Source: Pseudaeromonas aegiceratis
GTDB lineage: Bacteria > Pseudomonadota > Gammaproteobacteria > Enterobacterales > Aeromonadaceae
Direction: 5' to 3'
NCBI RefSeq assembly: GCF_046254905.1
Contig: NZ_CP158016.1
Location: 2,232,001 to 2,296,000, forward strand
DNA length: 64,000 nt
This document shows positions 35,969 to 46,262 of the stretch, in pieces (within the stretch, counting starts at the first letter, position 1; every line of letters begins with the position of its first letter). The notes beneath the pieces were generated by a model. It ran no database searches, was not told the origin of the DNA, and saw only the letters and a program-made list of their open reading frames with translations. The position numbers and the translations under genes are program-made.

Positions 35969-37271
35969 GATGAAAAAAACCTTCGCCAACGACACCACCC
36001 AGATGCCACTCATCCCCCTGGCTACCGCCCAGAAGGATACCCGAGCCCAACCGAGCTACCAGCGCCGCTTCCACGTGATGGCCAAACCCGGTGGCTCCCA
36101 GTGCAACATCGACTGTCAATATTGCTTTTATCTGCACAAGGAACAGCTGCTGCACCAGCCCAAGCAGCCTCGCATGGACGAGGCCACCCTGGCGCAGTTC
36201 ATCAAGAGCTATATCGAGAGTCAGGATGGTCCCGAGGTGGTCTTCTCCTGGCAGGGAGGCGAGCCCACCCTGCTGGGGCTGGACTATTACCGCCAGGTGG
36301 TGGCCCTGCAGCGACAATACTGTCCTCCGGGCGTCACCATCCAAAATGATCTGCAGACCAACGGCCTGCTGCTGAACGACGACTGGTGCCGCTTCTTGAA
36401 AGAAGAAAACTTCCTGGTAGGCCTGTCCATCGACGGCCCCCGGGAGCTGCACGATCACTACCGGGTCACCCGCAGCGGCAAACCGACCTTCGATCGGGTC
36501 ATGGCCGCCGCCGACTGCCTCAAGCGGCACGGCGTGCCCTTCAACGCCCTGACGGTGGTCAACCGGCTCAACGCCCAGCAACCCCTGGCCGTCTACCGCT
36601 TTCTGACCCGGGAGCTGGGGGCCACCTACATCCAATTCACCCCCTGCGTGGAGCCCAAGGTCTATCAAAGCACGGCGCCGCAGTTCTGGACGCCCCAGCA
36701 GATGCCGGCGCTGGGCTCGCCGCAAAGCAAGCCGGGCCACCCCATGTCGGTGGTCACCGACTGGTCGGTGGATCCCGATGACTGGGGACACTTCCTCACC
36801 GTCGTGTTCGAGGAGTGGGTTAACAACGACCTGGGCCGGGTGCTGGTGAACCTGTTTGAAACTGCGGTGGCCCAGACCCTGGGCCAGCCATCCCAGCTGT
36901 GCGTCACCGCCGAATTCTGCGGCAAGGGACTGGCCATCGAGCACGACGGCGCCGTCTATTCCTGCGATCACTATGTCTACCCCGAATATCGGGTCGGCCG
37001 GATCCAGGACCACCCCCTCAACGAGATGGTGTTCTCCACCCGCCAGCTGGCCTTTGGCATGGCCAAGCGCGACAGCCTGCCGGCCTATTGCCGCGCCTGT
37101 CCGCACCTCAAGCTGTGTTGGGGCGAATGTCCGAAGAACCGGCTGCTCACCACCCCGGACGGTGAGCCTGGGCTCAACTACCTGTGCAGCGGACTGCGGC
37201 ACTTCTTCGACGAGGTGGCGCCCATGCTGACGGGCATCGCCGTGTTATTGCGCCAGGGCCAACCGCGTTAA
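35969..37271 (+). CDS. Anaerobic sulfatase-maturating enzyme (radical SAM/SPASM)
   Basis: Oxidises the active-site Ser or Cys of sulfatases to formylglycine. The 433-aa protein has the radical SAM cluster motif CNIDCQYC (Cys45, Cys49, Cys52), GGEPTLLG, the DLQTNG block, and a C-terminal SPASM domain with CDHYVYPEYRVG, CRACPHLKLCWGECPKNR and a final Cys for two more 4Fe-4S clusters. An AtsB-type enzyme. AGGAGG precedes the ATG. Adjacent to its likely substrate and 21 bp before moxR. Confidence 0.93.
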
Positions 37272-37292
37272 TCACCTCAAAGGCACGCCAAC

Positions 37293-38282
<990 letters not shown>

Positions 38283-38286
38283 CGCC

Positions 38287-39216
38287 ATGGGACAGACACA
38301 GGACCCTCGCCTCTACTGCAGCTACCGACAACTGGTCGCCCTGCGGGCCCAGGAGCCGCTTTACCAGCTGCCGCCGGTGGCCCGGCTGCGGGAGCTGATC
38401 AGCGGCCGTCACGTCTCCCACCTGCGGGGACGCGGCCTCAACTTCGAGGAGCTGCGCCACTATCGGCCCGGGGATGACATCCGTCAGCTGGACTGGCGGG
38501 TCACCCTGCGCACCGGCAAGCCCCACGTCCGCGTCTATACCGAGGAGAAGGACCACCACGTGCTGATCTGCGTGGACCAGCGCGCCAACATGTTTTTCGC
38601 CTCGGTGGACACCATGAAGTCGGTGGTGGCCGCCCAGGTGGCGGCCCTGCTGGGCTGGGCCGTGATCCGGCACAGCGACCGACTGGCCCTGTGCCCCTAC
38701 AACGATGCCGAGGTGTTCATCAACACCCCGGTACGCAGCGCCGGCGGCTACCTGCGCCAATTACAGCAACTGGCCGAGGTCAACCAGGCCCTCAGCGTAC
38801 ATTCCCAGCCGGGCAGCCACTCCCAGCTCGGCCTGCTGCTGGATCGCCTGCTGCAGCGGCGAGAGCGGGATGCCCTCATCGTCCTCGTCAGCGACTTTCA
38901 CCAATGCGACGAGGCCGAAATCGCCAAGCTGCAGCAGCTGCAGCGCCACTGCCGCCTGCTCTGCCTCTGGGTGGCCGATCCGCTGGAATGGGAGGTGCAG
39001 CAGGCCGACTGGATCATCTCCGACGGTACCCGCCAGCTGCAGCTGGCCGGCGGCCAGACCCTGGCGGCGGCCAATGCCCGGCTGGCGGAGCAGACCCAGG
39101 CACGTCGCCAGCAGTTGCAACGCCTGATGCAGCAGAGCCAGCTGCCCCTGCTGGAGCTGGATACCGGCGGCCAGCACCTGGCCCAACTGCGCCGCGCCCT
39201 GGGAGCCGGCCTATGA
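38287..39216 (+). CDS. DUF58 domain protein
   Basis: A 309-aa MoxR partner. The family core is RGRGLNFEELRHYRPGDDIRQLDW and the following beta strand LICVDQR; the VWA-like fold lacks a full DxSxS motif (DQRAN). Residues 230-300 are Gln/Leu-rich and probably coiled coil. No membrane segment. The ATG at 38287 lies four bases after the moxR stop; a TTG at 38275 overlapping moxR is an alternative. The last bases overlap the next gene (ATGA). Confidence 0.88.
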   Translation: MGQTQDPRLYCSYRQLVALRAQEPLYQLPPVARLRELISGRHVSHLRGRGLNFEELRHYRPGDDIRQLDWRVTLRTGKPHVRVYTEEKDHHVLICVDQRANMFFASVDTMKSVVAAQVAALLGWAVIRHSDRLALCPYNDAEVFINTPVRSAGGYLRQLQQLAEVNQALSVHSQPGSHSQLGLLLDRLLQRRERDALIVLVSDFHQCDEAEIAKLQQLQRHCRLLCLWVADPLEWEVQQADWIISDGTRQLQLAGGQTLAAANARLAEQTQARRQQLQRLMQQSQLPLLELDTGGQHLAQLRRALGAGL

Positions 39217-39725
39217 AGCCCTCCCCCCCAGACTGGTCCCTGCTCAAGGAGATGGTCGACGTGGCGCCCCTGCCGGCCGTCGGCTGGTGGCCCCAGACCC
39301 TGGGCTGGCAACTGCTGGCCGCCCTGCTGCTGTTGGGGGGGCTGGCCCTGGCCATCCAGGCCCTGCGCCGTCACCGCTTCTATCGCTACCGGCGCCAGGC
39401 CCTGGCTCAGCTGGCCAGGCTGGAGCCCAGGCAGGCCAACTTCGCCTCCCAGCTGTTTTTGCTGCTGAAGCATACCGCCAGTCGGGTGCAGCCGGCCCTG
39501 GCCCCCCGGCTGGATGCGGGTCTGTTGGCCGAGCTGGACTCCCTGGCGGGACAGCAGGGCCAGTTCGACTCACGGCTGGGCCGCCGCTGGCTGCAGAGCC
39601 TGATCGATCCCGGCTGCACCTTGAGCCGGGCCCAGTGCCTGCAGCTACAGGGCCTCACCCAGCTCTGGTTGCAACAACATCAGCATCCCCAAGCCCCCCG
39701 GCTCCTGCCAGGAGGCCGGCGATGA
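39213..39725 (+). CDS. DUF4381 membrane protein
   Basis: A 170-aa protein with one membrane segment (about 30-50: LGWQLLAALLLLGGLALAIQ) after a short PLPAVGWWPQT motif, then a basic helical cytoplasmic domain. This is the DUF4381 layout found between DUF58 and BatA-like genes in Bat operons. It overlaps both neighbours by four bases (ATGA), so translation is coupled through the operon. Confidence 0.85.
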   Translation: MKPSPPDWSLLKEMVDVAPLPAVGWWPQTLGWQLLAALLLLGGLALAIQALRRHRFYRYRRQALAQLARLEPRQANFASQLFLLLKHTASRVQPALAPRLDAGLLAELDSLAGQQGQFDSRLGRRWLQSLIDPGCTLSRAQCLQLQGLTQLWLQQHQHPQAPRLLPGGRR

Positions 39726-40723
39726 ACCTGACCCTGCAAGCCCCCTACTGGCTGTTGCTGCTACCCCTGCCCTGGCTCATCTACCGCCTGGTACCGGCCT
39801 TCAGCACCCGGCAAAGCGCCATCAAGGTGCCCTTCTTCGACAGCCTGCTGTCGGCCCTGGACATCCAGCCCACCCAGGGGGCCACCGTCTTGCAGCCGGC
39901 CCGCTGGCAACGGTTCAACCTGCTGCTGGCCTGGCTGCTCACCTGCCTGGCCTTGAGCGATCCCCTCTACCTGGCGCCGCCCCAGCTGCGGGAGCAGGCG
40001 GGACGGGATCTGATGGTGGTGGTGGATCTGTCCGGTTCCATGGAAACCCCCGACTTCACCACGGCGACGGGGCAACACCTGAGCCGGCTGGCCGCCGTCA
40101 AGGCGGTGCTGCATGATTTCGCGGCCAAGCGAGCCGGCGACCGGCTCGGGCTCATCCTGTTTGCCGATGCCGCCTTCGTCCAGTCCCCCTTCACCGCCGA
40201 CCACGCGGCCTGGCTCGCCCTGCTGGACGAGGCCCAGGTGCCCATGGCGGGGCAGAATACCCATCTGGGGGATGCCATGGGGCTGGCGGTCAAGCTGCTG
40301 AGCGAGCCGGATCAGGCCGAGCGCCGGGACAAGCTGGCCATCATACTGACCGATGGCAATGACACCGACAGCCTGGTGCCCCCCAAGGAGGCGGCCCGGC
40401 TGGCCAAGGCCCGCGGGGTGCGGTTTCACCTGGTGGCCATGGGGGACCCCCACACCACGGGCGAGCAGGCGCTGGATCTGAACACACTGCAGGCGGTGGC
40501 CGAAACCACGGGTGGGCAGCTGTTTGTCGCCATGGATCAGCAGGCCCTGGCCCAGGCCTATGACAGCATCAACGCCCTGGAGCCCAAGGTCTACCAGAGC
40601 GAGCGCTACCAGCCCAAGTATCCCCTGTTCCCCTACCTGATGATGGCGGTGCTGCTCATGCACCTGCTGGCCTTCAGCCTGGCCCGCTGGCAGCGCCAGC
40701 GCAGGAGGTCCCATGCTGGATGA
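39722..40723 (+). CDS. VWA-domain membrane protein (BatA-like)
   Basis: A 333-aa protein with membrane segments at the N-terminus (LTLQAPYWLLLLPLPWLIY), around 65-78, and at the C-terminus (YLMMAVLLMHLLAFSLARW), flanking a von Willebrand A domain. The metal site (MIDAS) is complete: DLSGS (102-106), with a downstream Thr in the VPMAGQNTHLGDA region and Asp in ILTDGNDTD. It likely binds metal-dependent partners at the membrane. The end overlaps the next gene by 11 bp. Confidence 0.9.
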   Translation: MNLTLQAPYWLLLLPLPWLIYRLVPAFSTRQSAIKVPFFDSLLSALDIQPTQGATVLQPARWQRFNLLLAWLLTCLALSDPLYLAPPQLREQAGRDLMVVVDLSGSMETPDFTTATGQHLSRLAAVKAVLHDFAAKRAGDRLGLILFADAAFVQSPFTADHAAWLALLDEAQVPMAGQNTHLGDAMGLAVKLLSEPDQAERRDKLAIILTDGNDTDSLVPPKEAARLAKARGVRFHLVAMGDPHTTGEQALDLNTLQAVAETTGGQLFVAMDQQALAQAYDSINALEPKVYQSERYQPKYPLFPYLMMAVLLMHLLAFSLARWQRQRRRSHAG

Positions 40724-42389
40724 GTCCCTGGCCCTGCTGGCCCGCTTTCACTTCCTGCGCCCCTGGTGGCTGCTGGCCCTGCTGCCCCTGGGAGCCCTGC
40801 TGTACGGCCAATGGCGGGATCTGCAGCAACAGGCCCAGTGGCAGCGCCGACTGCCGCCCCATCTGCGCACCGCCCTGACGGTGGGACAGCACAGCTGGCA
40901 ACGCTATGCCCCCCTACTGGCCCTGACCCTGATCGGCCTGCTCACCACCCTGGTGGTCGCCGGCCCCACCTGGCGGCGGGCCCCCTCGCCCTTCAGCGCC
41001 GATCAGGCGGCCCTCATGGTGCTGCTGGACACCAGCGATGCCATGCAGGAGAAGGACGTGCCGCCGGATCGCCTGCAACGGGCCAAGCAGAAGATCCAGG
41101 ATCTGCTGGCCCTGCGGGCCGGTGGCCAGACGGGACTCATCGCCTACGCCGGCAGCGCCCACCTCACCATGCCCCTGACCCGGGACACGGCAGTGTTCGC
41201 CCCCCTGCTCAATGCCCTGGGGCCGAGTGTCATGCCCAGGCCCGGCCAAGACAGCAGCCAGGTGCTGCCCCTGCTGCCGCCCCTGCTGCCCCAGTCCGGC
41301 CCGCCCCTGAGCCTGCTGCTGCTGACCAACGACGTGGATCCGGCCCAGCTGGATGCCTGGCAATCGTTCTGCGAGGCGCACCCGGTCGGCCTGCTGATCC
41401 TGCCCATGGGGGATAGCCGGCGGCCCAGCGATCTGCCCCTGCAACGGGCCCATCTGCAGGCCCTGGCCGACCGCTGCCGGGGCCGCCTGCACGATCTGAC
41501 CCTGGATGAGAGTGACATGCGTTGGGTCAAGGCCCAGGTGGAGTCCATGGCGGAGCTGGATCCCAACAATCGGCAACCCTGGCAGGAGATGGGCCATGGC
41601 CTGTTGCTGCCTATCATGCTGCTGATGCTGTTGTGGTTCCGCCGTGGCTGGCTGGTGCAGTGGGCCCTGCTGGGTCTGCTGTTGCCCGGCCTGCTGCTAA
41701 GCCCTCCCGCCCAGGCCGAGCCCCAGCGGCACCTGGCGGCCGGCGTCACCACAGACACCCCCACGGCCATCGACTGGCCCACCCGGCTGAAAAACGGCTG
41801 GCTGGATCTGTGGCTCACCGCCGATCAGCAGGGTCAGTGGTACTGGCGGCAGGGCGACTATCTGACGGCGGCCGAGCATTACCGGGATCCCAGACGCAAG
41901 GCCATCGCCTACTACTACGCCGGCCAATACGCCAGCGCCCAGCGGCTGTTTGCCCGCTTCGACGATCCGCTGATGCGCCTGTATCACGCCAATGCCCAGG
42001 CCCGCCAGCGCCAGTATGTGGCAGCCCGGGCCAGCCTGCAGGCCCTGCTCAAGGCGCAGCCGGACTATGCCCCGGCGCGGCACAACCTCCAGCAGATCCA
42101 GGCCCTCATCGAGGAGATAAACCGACAGACCGAAAGCCAGGCCGGCGGGGAGAACGCCATGGAGCGCTCCAGCGAGCTGGGCGAGGCGCCCCAGACCAGC
42201 GACGGGGTGCAAGAGCAGGTGGCCCGGGAGAGCCTGATCCAAGAGACGCTGGATGCCGACAGCCTGCTGACGGATCCCGCCCTGGTGGACAAGTGGCTCA
42301 AGCGGGTACAGCAGCGCCCGGAGAGCTTCCTGCGGGCCAAGTTCGCCATCCAGCTGCGCCAACAGGAGGACGCTCATGTCTCGCCCTAG
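40713..42389 (+). CDS. VWA plus TPR-like membrane protein (BatB/BatC-like) with degenerate MIDAS
   Basis: A 558-aa protein combining a VWA domain (about 95-270), membrane segments before and after it (LLALLPLGALLYG, APLLALTLIGLLTTLVVAG, LLLPIMLLMLLWF, LLGLLLPGLLL) and a C-terminal TPR-like region (YWRQGDYLTAAEHYRDP, AYYYAGQYASAQRLFARFDDP, ARQRQYVAARASLQALLKAQPDYAPARHNL). The MIDAS reads DTSDA (106-110): the second Ser is replaced by Ala. A basic/acidic tail follows. It looks like a fusion of the separate BatB and BatC of other bacteria. Confidence 0.87.
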   Translation: MLDESLALLARFHFLRPWWLLALLPLGALLYGQWRDLQQQAQWQRRLPPHLRTALTVGQHSWQRYAPLLALTLIGLLTTLVVAGPTWRRAPSPFSADQAALMVLLDTSDAMQEKDVPPDRLQRAKQKIQDLLALRAGGQTGLIAYAGSAHLTMPLTRDTAVFAPLLNALGPSVMPRPGQDSSQVLPLLPPLLPQSGPPLSLLLLTNDVDPAQLDAWQSFCEAHPVGLLILPMGDSRRPSDLPLQRAHLQALADRCRGRLHDLTLDESDMRWVKAQVESMAELDPNNRQPWQEMGHGLLLPIMLLMLLWFRRGWLVQWALLGLLLPGLLLSPPAQAEPQRHLAAGVTTDTPTAIDWPTRLKNGWLDLWLTADQQGQWYWRQGDYLTAAEHYRDPRRKAIAYYYAGQYASAQRLFARFDDPLMRLYHANAQARQRQYVAARASLQALLKAQPDYAPARHNLQQIQALIEEINRQTESQAGGENAMERSSELGEAPQTSDGVQEQVARESLIQETLDADSLLTDPALVDKWLKRVQQRPESFLRAKFAIQLRQQEDAHVSP

Positions 42390-43668
42390 GCGCATCCTGA
42401 GTCCGACCGGCGTCGTCTATGCCCTGCTGGGGCTGTGGCTGGGTCTGTGGACGGCACTGGCGTCGGCCGCCCAGGCGGCGCCCCAGGTCAGCCTGCAAAG
42501 CTGGCTGAGTCGCGGTGACGAGAAGAGCCCGGCCCTGGTGACGGTCAACGAGCCCCTGATGCTGCATATCGACGTGGCCACCGACCGCTGGTTTGCCGCC
42601 GCCACCCAGGTGGACGAGCTGGCGGTGACCCACCTGCTGAGTCCACGGCAGAAGCTGTCGGCCTACAACTATGCCAAGGCCCGGCAGGGTCAGAGCTGGT
42701 CCCATCAGCGCTGGGATCTGCCGCTGTTTGCCACCAAGGCCGGCCACTATCGCCTGCCGGCCCTGGCGGTGCAGGTTCAGGTGGCCTCGGACCAGGGCCC
42801 CAAGCGGGTGACGCTGCACACCGAGCCCCTGGCCTTTGATGCCCAGCTGCCCCCCCTCGACGACAGCCAGCCCTGGCTGGTGGCACCGGCCGCCCAGCTG
42901 AGCCAGGCATGGCAACTGAGCCAGGAGAGTCTCCAGGTAGGTGACAGCATACGCCGGCAGATCAGCCTGCAGGCCGATGACACCCTGGCCCTGCTGCTGC
43001 CCCCGCTGCTCACCGCGCCGCCGGATGCCCAATACAGCGCCTACCCCGACCCCAGCCAGTTTGACGATAGCAACGACCGCGGCACCCTCAAGGCCCGACG
43101 GCAGGAGCAGATCACCTATGTGTTGCAGCAAGGCGGCCCCTTGCGGCTGCCCCCCATCCGGCTGCAGTGGTGGAACAGTCAGACCGGTCAGCTGGAGACC
43201 CTGACCCTGCCGGGGAGGACGCTGCAGGTACGCCACACCCTGCGCAGCTGGCTCAAGGCCTGGGGACCCGGGTTGCTGGCGATGGCGCTGGTGTTGGTGG
43301 GACTCTGGTGGCTGCGGACGCCGCTAAGACGCTGGGGGCGCACTCAGCTGGCCCGGCCCGGCTGCGCCTTGCTCGGCGCCTGCTGGCAGCGCGCGTGGCC
43401 CCGCTGCCGCCAGCTCATCTATCAACGCCTGTGGCAGCGGCAGGGCCTCAACAGCCTGCAGGCCTGGGATCCCTCGCCGGCCTGGCGGGCCAGGGTGGCC
43501 CGCCTGCACAGCGAGGCGGTGGACGTGCGCACCGTGCTGGCCTGCTGGCGCGCCCTGGGCCGGCCCAGGTGTGGTCAGCAGCCTGAGGCCGCCCCACCGC
43601 TGTTTGACCCCCATCCCGGGGACGAGGTGAGCCAGCCCGCGCGCCAGTCGAAGGGCACCGGCGCCTAA
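42376..43668 (+). CDS. BatD-like protein
   Basis: A 430-aa protein with an N-terminal signal peptide (VVYALLGLWLGLWTALASAAQA), beta-rich periplasmic region (APQVSLQSWLSR, VNEPLMLHIDVATD, QEQITYVLQQGGPLRLPPIRLQWWN) and a membrane segment near 290-310, then a cytoplasmic tail. This is the BatD (oxygen tolerance) layout, although sequence identity cannot be judged by eye. It starts 14 bp inside the previous gene and its stop overlaps that of convergent yciA by four bases. Confidence 0.82.
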   Translation: MSRPRRILSPTGVVYALLGLWLGLWTALASAAQAAPQVSLQSWLSRGDEKSPALVTVNEPLMLHIDVATDRWFAAATQVDELAVTHLLSPRQKLSAYNYAKARQGQSWSHQRWDLPLFATKAGHYRLPALAVQVQVASDQGPKRVTLHTEPLAFDAQLPPLDDSQPWLVAPAAQLSQAWQLSQESLQVGDSIRRQISLQADDTLALLLPPLLTAPPDAQYSAYPDPSQFDDSNDRGTLKARRQEQITYVLQQGGPLRLPPIRLQWWNSQTGQLETLTLPGRTLQVRHTLRSWLKAWGPGLLAMALVLVGLWWLRTPLRRWGRTQLARPGCALLGACWQRAWPRCRQLIYQRLWQRQGLNSLQAWDPSPAWRARVARLHSEAVDVRTVLACWRALGRPRCGQQPEAAPPLFDPHPGDEVSQPARQSKGTGA

Positions 43669-44117
43669 CGGCAGGCCGGCGAGCCGTCCGCCTGCTGGGC
43701 CAGGGCCGCCTGCAGCTCTGGGTTGTTCTCTCGGGGAATGGCACGCGGGCGCCCGTCTGGATCCACCGCCACATAAGTCAGCACCGCCTCGGTCACCCGG
43801 TAGCGGTCGCCGATGGGCTCCCGCGCCACCAGCTTGACCCACACCTCCAGATGCACCTTGAGGGAGCTGCGGCCCACGTGGGTGCAGCGACCGTAGCAAC
43901 AGACCACATCCCCCACCGCCACCGGCCGGTGAAAAGTCATGCCGTCCACGGCGATGGTGACCACACGGCCACGGGCCAACTCCTTGGCCAGGATGGCACC
44001 GCCCATGTCCATCTGGGACATGAGCCAGCCGCCGAAGATGTCGCCGCTGGGATTGGTATCGGCGGGCATGGCCAGGGTGCGCAGCAAGAGGGCGCCCTCG
44101 GGGCGTTCTGCAGACAT
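43665..44117 (-). CDS. yciA: Acyl-CoA thioesterase YciA
   Basis: A 150-aa hotdog-fold thioesterase hydrolysing a broad set of acyl-CoAs. It matches E. coli YciA in LLRTLAMPADTNPSGDIFGGWLMSQMDMGGAILAKE (catalytic Asp in the GDIFGG loop), GMTFHRPVAVGDVVCCYGRC and VAVDPDGRPRAIP. The start at 44117 (MSAERPEG) is nearest the family start; an ATG at 44132 would add five residues. Confidence 0.95.
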   Translation of the reverse strand: MSAERPEGALLLRTLAMPADTNPSGDIFGGWLMSQMDMGGAILAKELARGRVVTIAVDGMTFHRPVAVGDVVCCYGRCTHVGRSSLKVHLEVWVKLVAREPIGDRYRVTEAVLTYVAVDPDGRPRAIPRENNPELQAALAQQADGSPACR

Positions 44118-44202
44118 GGGGACTCCAAACAACTGTTATGGAAAAGTGAAATGCTACCACGGCGGCCAGGGCCCAGGACAAGGGGAAGCAGGCGGCGGCC
44201 GC

Positions 44203-45087
44203 CTAACCGGCCCCGGGAAACGACTCAAACAGGTAGTCGATGAGCACCCGGATCCGGGGCGCCAGCTCAGGGTTGCGCAGGTAGACCAGGCTGATGGGCG
44301 CGTCCATCACCGCCTGGGCCGGCAACAACTGCACCAGGCGGCCGGCGGCCAGATCCGCCGCCACATCCCAGTAGGACTTGAGCACTATGCCCAAGCCCTG
44401 CAGCGCCAGGGCATGGCTGGCCTCGCCATCGTTGCACACCCATTGGCCACTGACGTGGACCCGGCCACTGTCGAAACGCCACTCGGTCTCGGCATGCTGG
44501 CCGATGAGGATGCAGCTGTGCTGGGCCAGCTCCGCCAGGCTGGCCGGCGTGCCGTGACGCGCCAGGTAGCCGGGGGCGGCACAGAGGATCCGCTGGTTGT
44601 CCAGCAGACGGCGGGCCACCAGGCGGGAGTCAGGCAGCACCCCGTAGCGAATGGCCAGATCCAGGCCGTCGGTGATGAGATCCTTCACCTCGTCGCTGAA
44701 ATTCAACTGCAGGCGAATACCGGGATAGCGGCGGGAGAAGTCCGCCAGCAAGGGCAGCAGCTGACGCTGACCAAAGCTGTTGGGGGCCGTGATGCGCAGC
44801 AGGCCGCCGATCTGGGACTGCTGGGTGCGCAACGCCTCCTCCGCCCGGCCGAGTTCCGCCAGGATCCGCTGGGCATGCAGGTAAATCAGCTTGCCCTCCT
44901 GGGTCACCGACAGCTTGCGGGTGCTGCGCTGCACCAGCTGCACCCCGCTGCGGCGCTCCAGCGCCGCCAGCCGCTTGGAGGTGGCGGCCAGGGAGAGCCC
45001 CAGCTCCTGAGCCGCCGCCGTCAGGCTGCCCAGGCTCACCACCCGCTCCAGCACCCTGAGTCCCGCCAGATCATCCAGTCCGCCCAT
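44203..45087 (-). CDS. LysR family transcriptional regulator
   Basis: A 294-aa regulator. The winged helix-turn-helix fills residues 1-60 (GLRVLERVVSLGSLTAAAQELGLSLAATSKRLAALERR), followed by a type 2 periplasmic-binding-like effector domain (GLLRITAPNSFGQRQLLPLL, DLAIRYGVLPDSRLVARRL). It resembles the DsdC/AaeR-type group of activators. It diverges from the aldo/keto reductase-MFS pair, which is the likely target. The ligand is not known. Confidence 0.9.
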   Translation of the reverse strand: MGGLDDLAGLRVLERVVSLGSLTAAAQELGLSLAATSKRLAALERRSGVQLVQRSTRKLSVTQEGKLIYLHAQRILAELGRAEEALRTQQSQIGGLLRITAPNSFGQRQLLPLLADFSRRYPGIRLQLNFSDEVKDLITDGLDLAIRYGVLPDSRLVARRLLDNQRILCAAPGYLARHGTPASLAELAQHSCILIGQHAETEWRFDSGRVHVSGQWVCNDGEASHALALQGLGIVLKSYWDVAADLAAGRLVQLLPAQAVMDAPISLVYLRNPELAPRIRVLIDYLFESFPGAG

Positions 45088-45299
45088 TATCAACCACCAG
45101 GAAAGAGTTAGTTACCATTCTGTCCATTTAATCAAGTAAGCCCCCTTCCTACAATGATCCCTGGCCGAGCCGTTTCCCGGCCATCACCTCTTCGATTGGG
45201 GCCAGGCCCCAGCCCGCGGCCGACTGGCCGGGCATACGGCCGCTGCGCCTCCTGCGGTCGGGCTCGGCCAGGGCGCGCCGCCTTTCTCAGGAGCTTCAT

Positions 45300-46262
45300 A
45301 TGGAACAACGCGCTCTGGGCCGCAGCGGCCTGCAAATCGTCCCCCTGGTGTTCGGCGGCAATGTGCTGGGCTGGACCCTGGATCAGGCGGCCAGCTTCAC
45401 CGTGCTGGATGCCTTCGTGGCCGCCGGCTTCGACGCCATCGACACCGCCGATGTCTACTCCGCCTGGGCCCCCGGCAACCGGGGGGGCGAGTCGGAGACC
45501 ATACTGGGCAACTGGTTCAAGGCCCGTCCCGGCCAGCGGGACAAGGTGAAACTCTTCACCAAGGTGGGCTCGGATCTGGGGGAACCCGGCAAGAAGGGCC
45601 TCTCCCGGGCCTGGATCACCCGGGCGGTGGAAGACTCCCTGCGCCGCCTGCAGACCGACTACCTGGATCTCTACTTCTCCCACTGGCCGGATCCCGACAC
45701 CGGTTATGACGAGACGCTGCGGGCCTACGAGGCGCTGCTGCAGGCCGGCAAGGTGCGGGCCATCGGCGCCTCCAACCTCAACGCCAGCCAGCTGGCCGAC
45801 GCCTTGGCGGTGGCCAAGCAGCAGGGACTGCCCGCCTATCAGGTGTTGCAACCCGAGTACAACCTCTACGACCGGGCCCAGTTCGAGGGTGCCTTACAGC
45901 AGCTGTGCCAGAAGGAGTCCATCGGTGTGGTGACCTACTACAGCCTGGCGTCCGGCTTCTTGTCGGGCAAATACCGCAGCCCGGCGGATCTGCAGCAGAG
46001 CGTGCGGGGTGCGGGGATCGGCAAGTACCTGGACGCCAAGGGCATGGCCATACTGGCGGCCCTGGATGCGGTGGCCGAAACCCATGGCGCCAAACCCGCC
46101 GAGGTGGCCCTGGCCTGGTTGCTGGCCGCCCCCGGGATCACAGCCCCCATCGCCAGCGCCACCAGCCCGGCCCAGGTGGCCAGCTTCTCCCGGGCCATGA
46201 GCCTCCGGCTCAGCGCCGCCGAGCTGGCACAACTCACCGCCGCGGGCAACCCGGCACCATGA
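45300..46262 (+). CDS. Aldo/keto reductase
   Basis: A 320-aa NADPH-dependent oxidoreductase of the AKR fold. The catalytic tetrad is visible: Asp in DAIDTADVYSAW with its Tyr, Lys in KLFTKVG and His in YFSHWPDPD. PAYQVLQPEYNLYDR and VTYYSLASGFLSGKY match the AKR11/12-like branch. The ATG follows AGGAGCTTC. The stop overlaps the MFS start (ATGA), so the two are one transcript. Confidence 0.92.
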   Translation: MEQRALGRSGLQIVPLVFGGNVLGWTLDQAASFTVLDAFVAAGFDAIDTADVYSAWAPGNRGGESETILGNWFKARPGQRDKVKLFTKVGSDLGEPGKKGLSRAWITRAVEDSLRRLQTDYLDLYFSHWPDPDTGYDETLRAYEALLQAGKVRAIGASNLNASQLADALAVAKQQGLPAYQVLQPEYNLYDRAQFEGALQQLCQKESIGVVTYYSLASGFLSGKYRSPADLQQSVRGAGIGKYLDAKGMAILAALDAVAETHGAKPAEVALAWLLAAPGITAPIASATSPAQVASFSRAMSLRLSAAELAQLTAAGNPAP

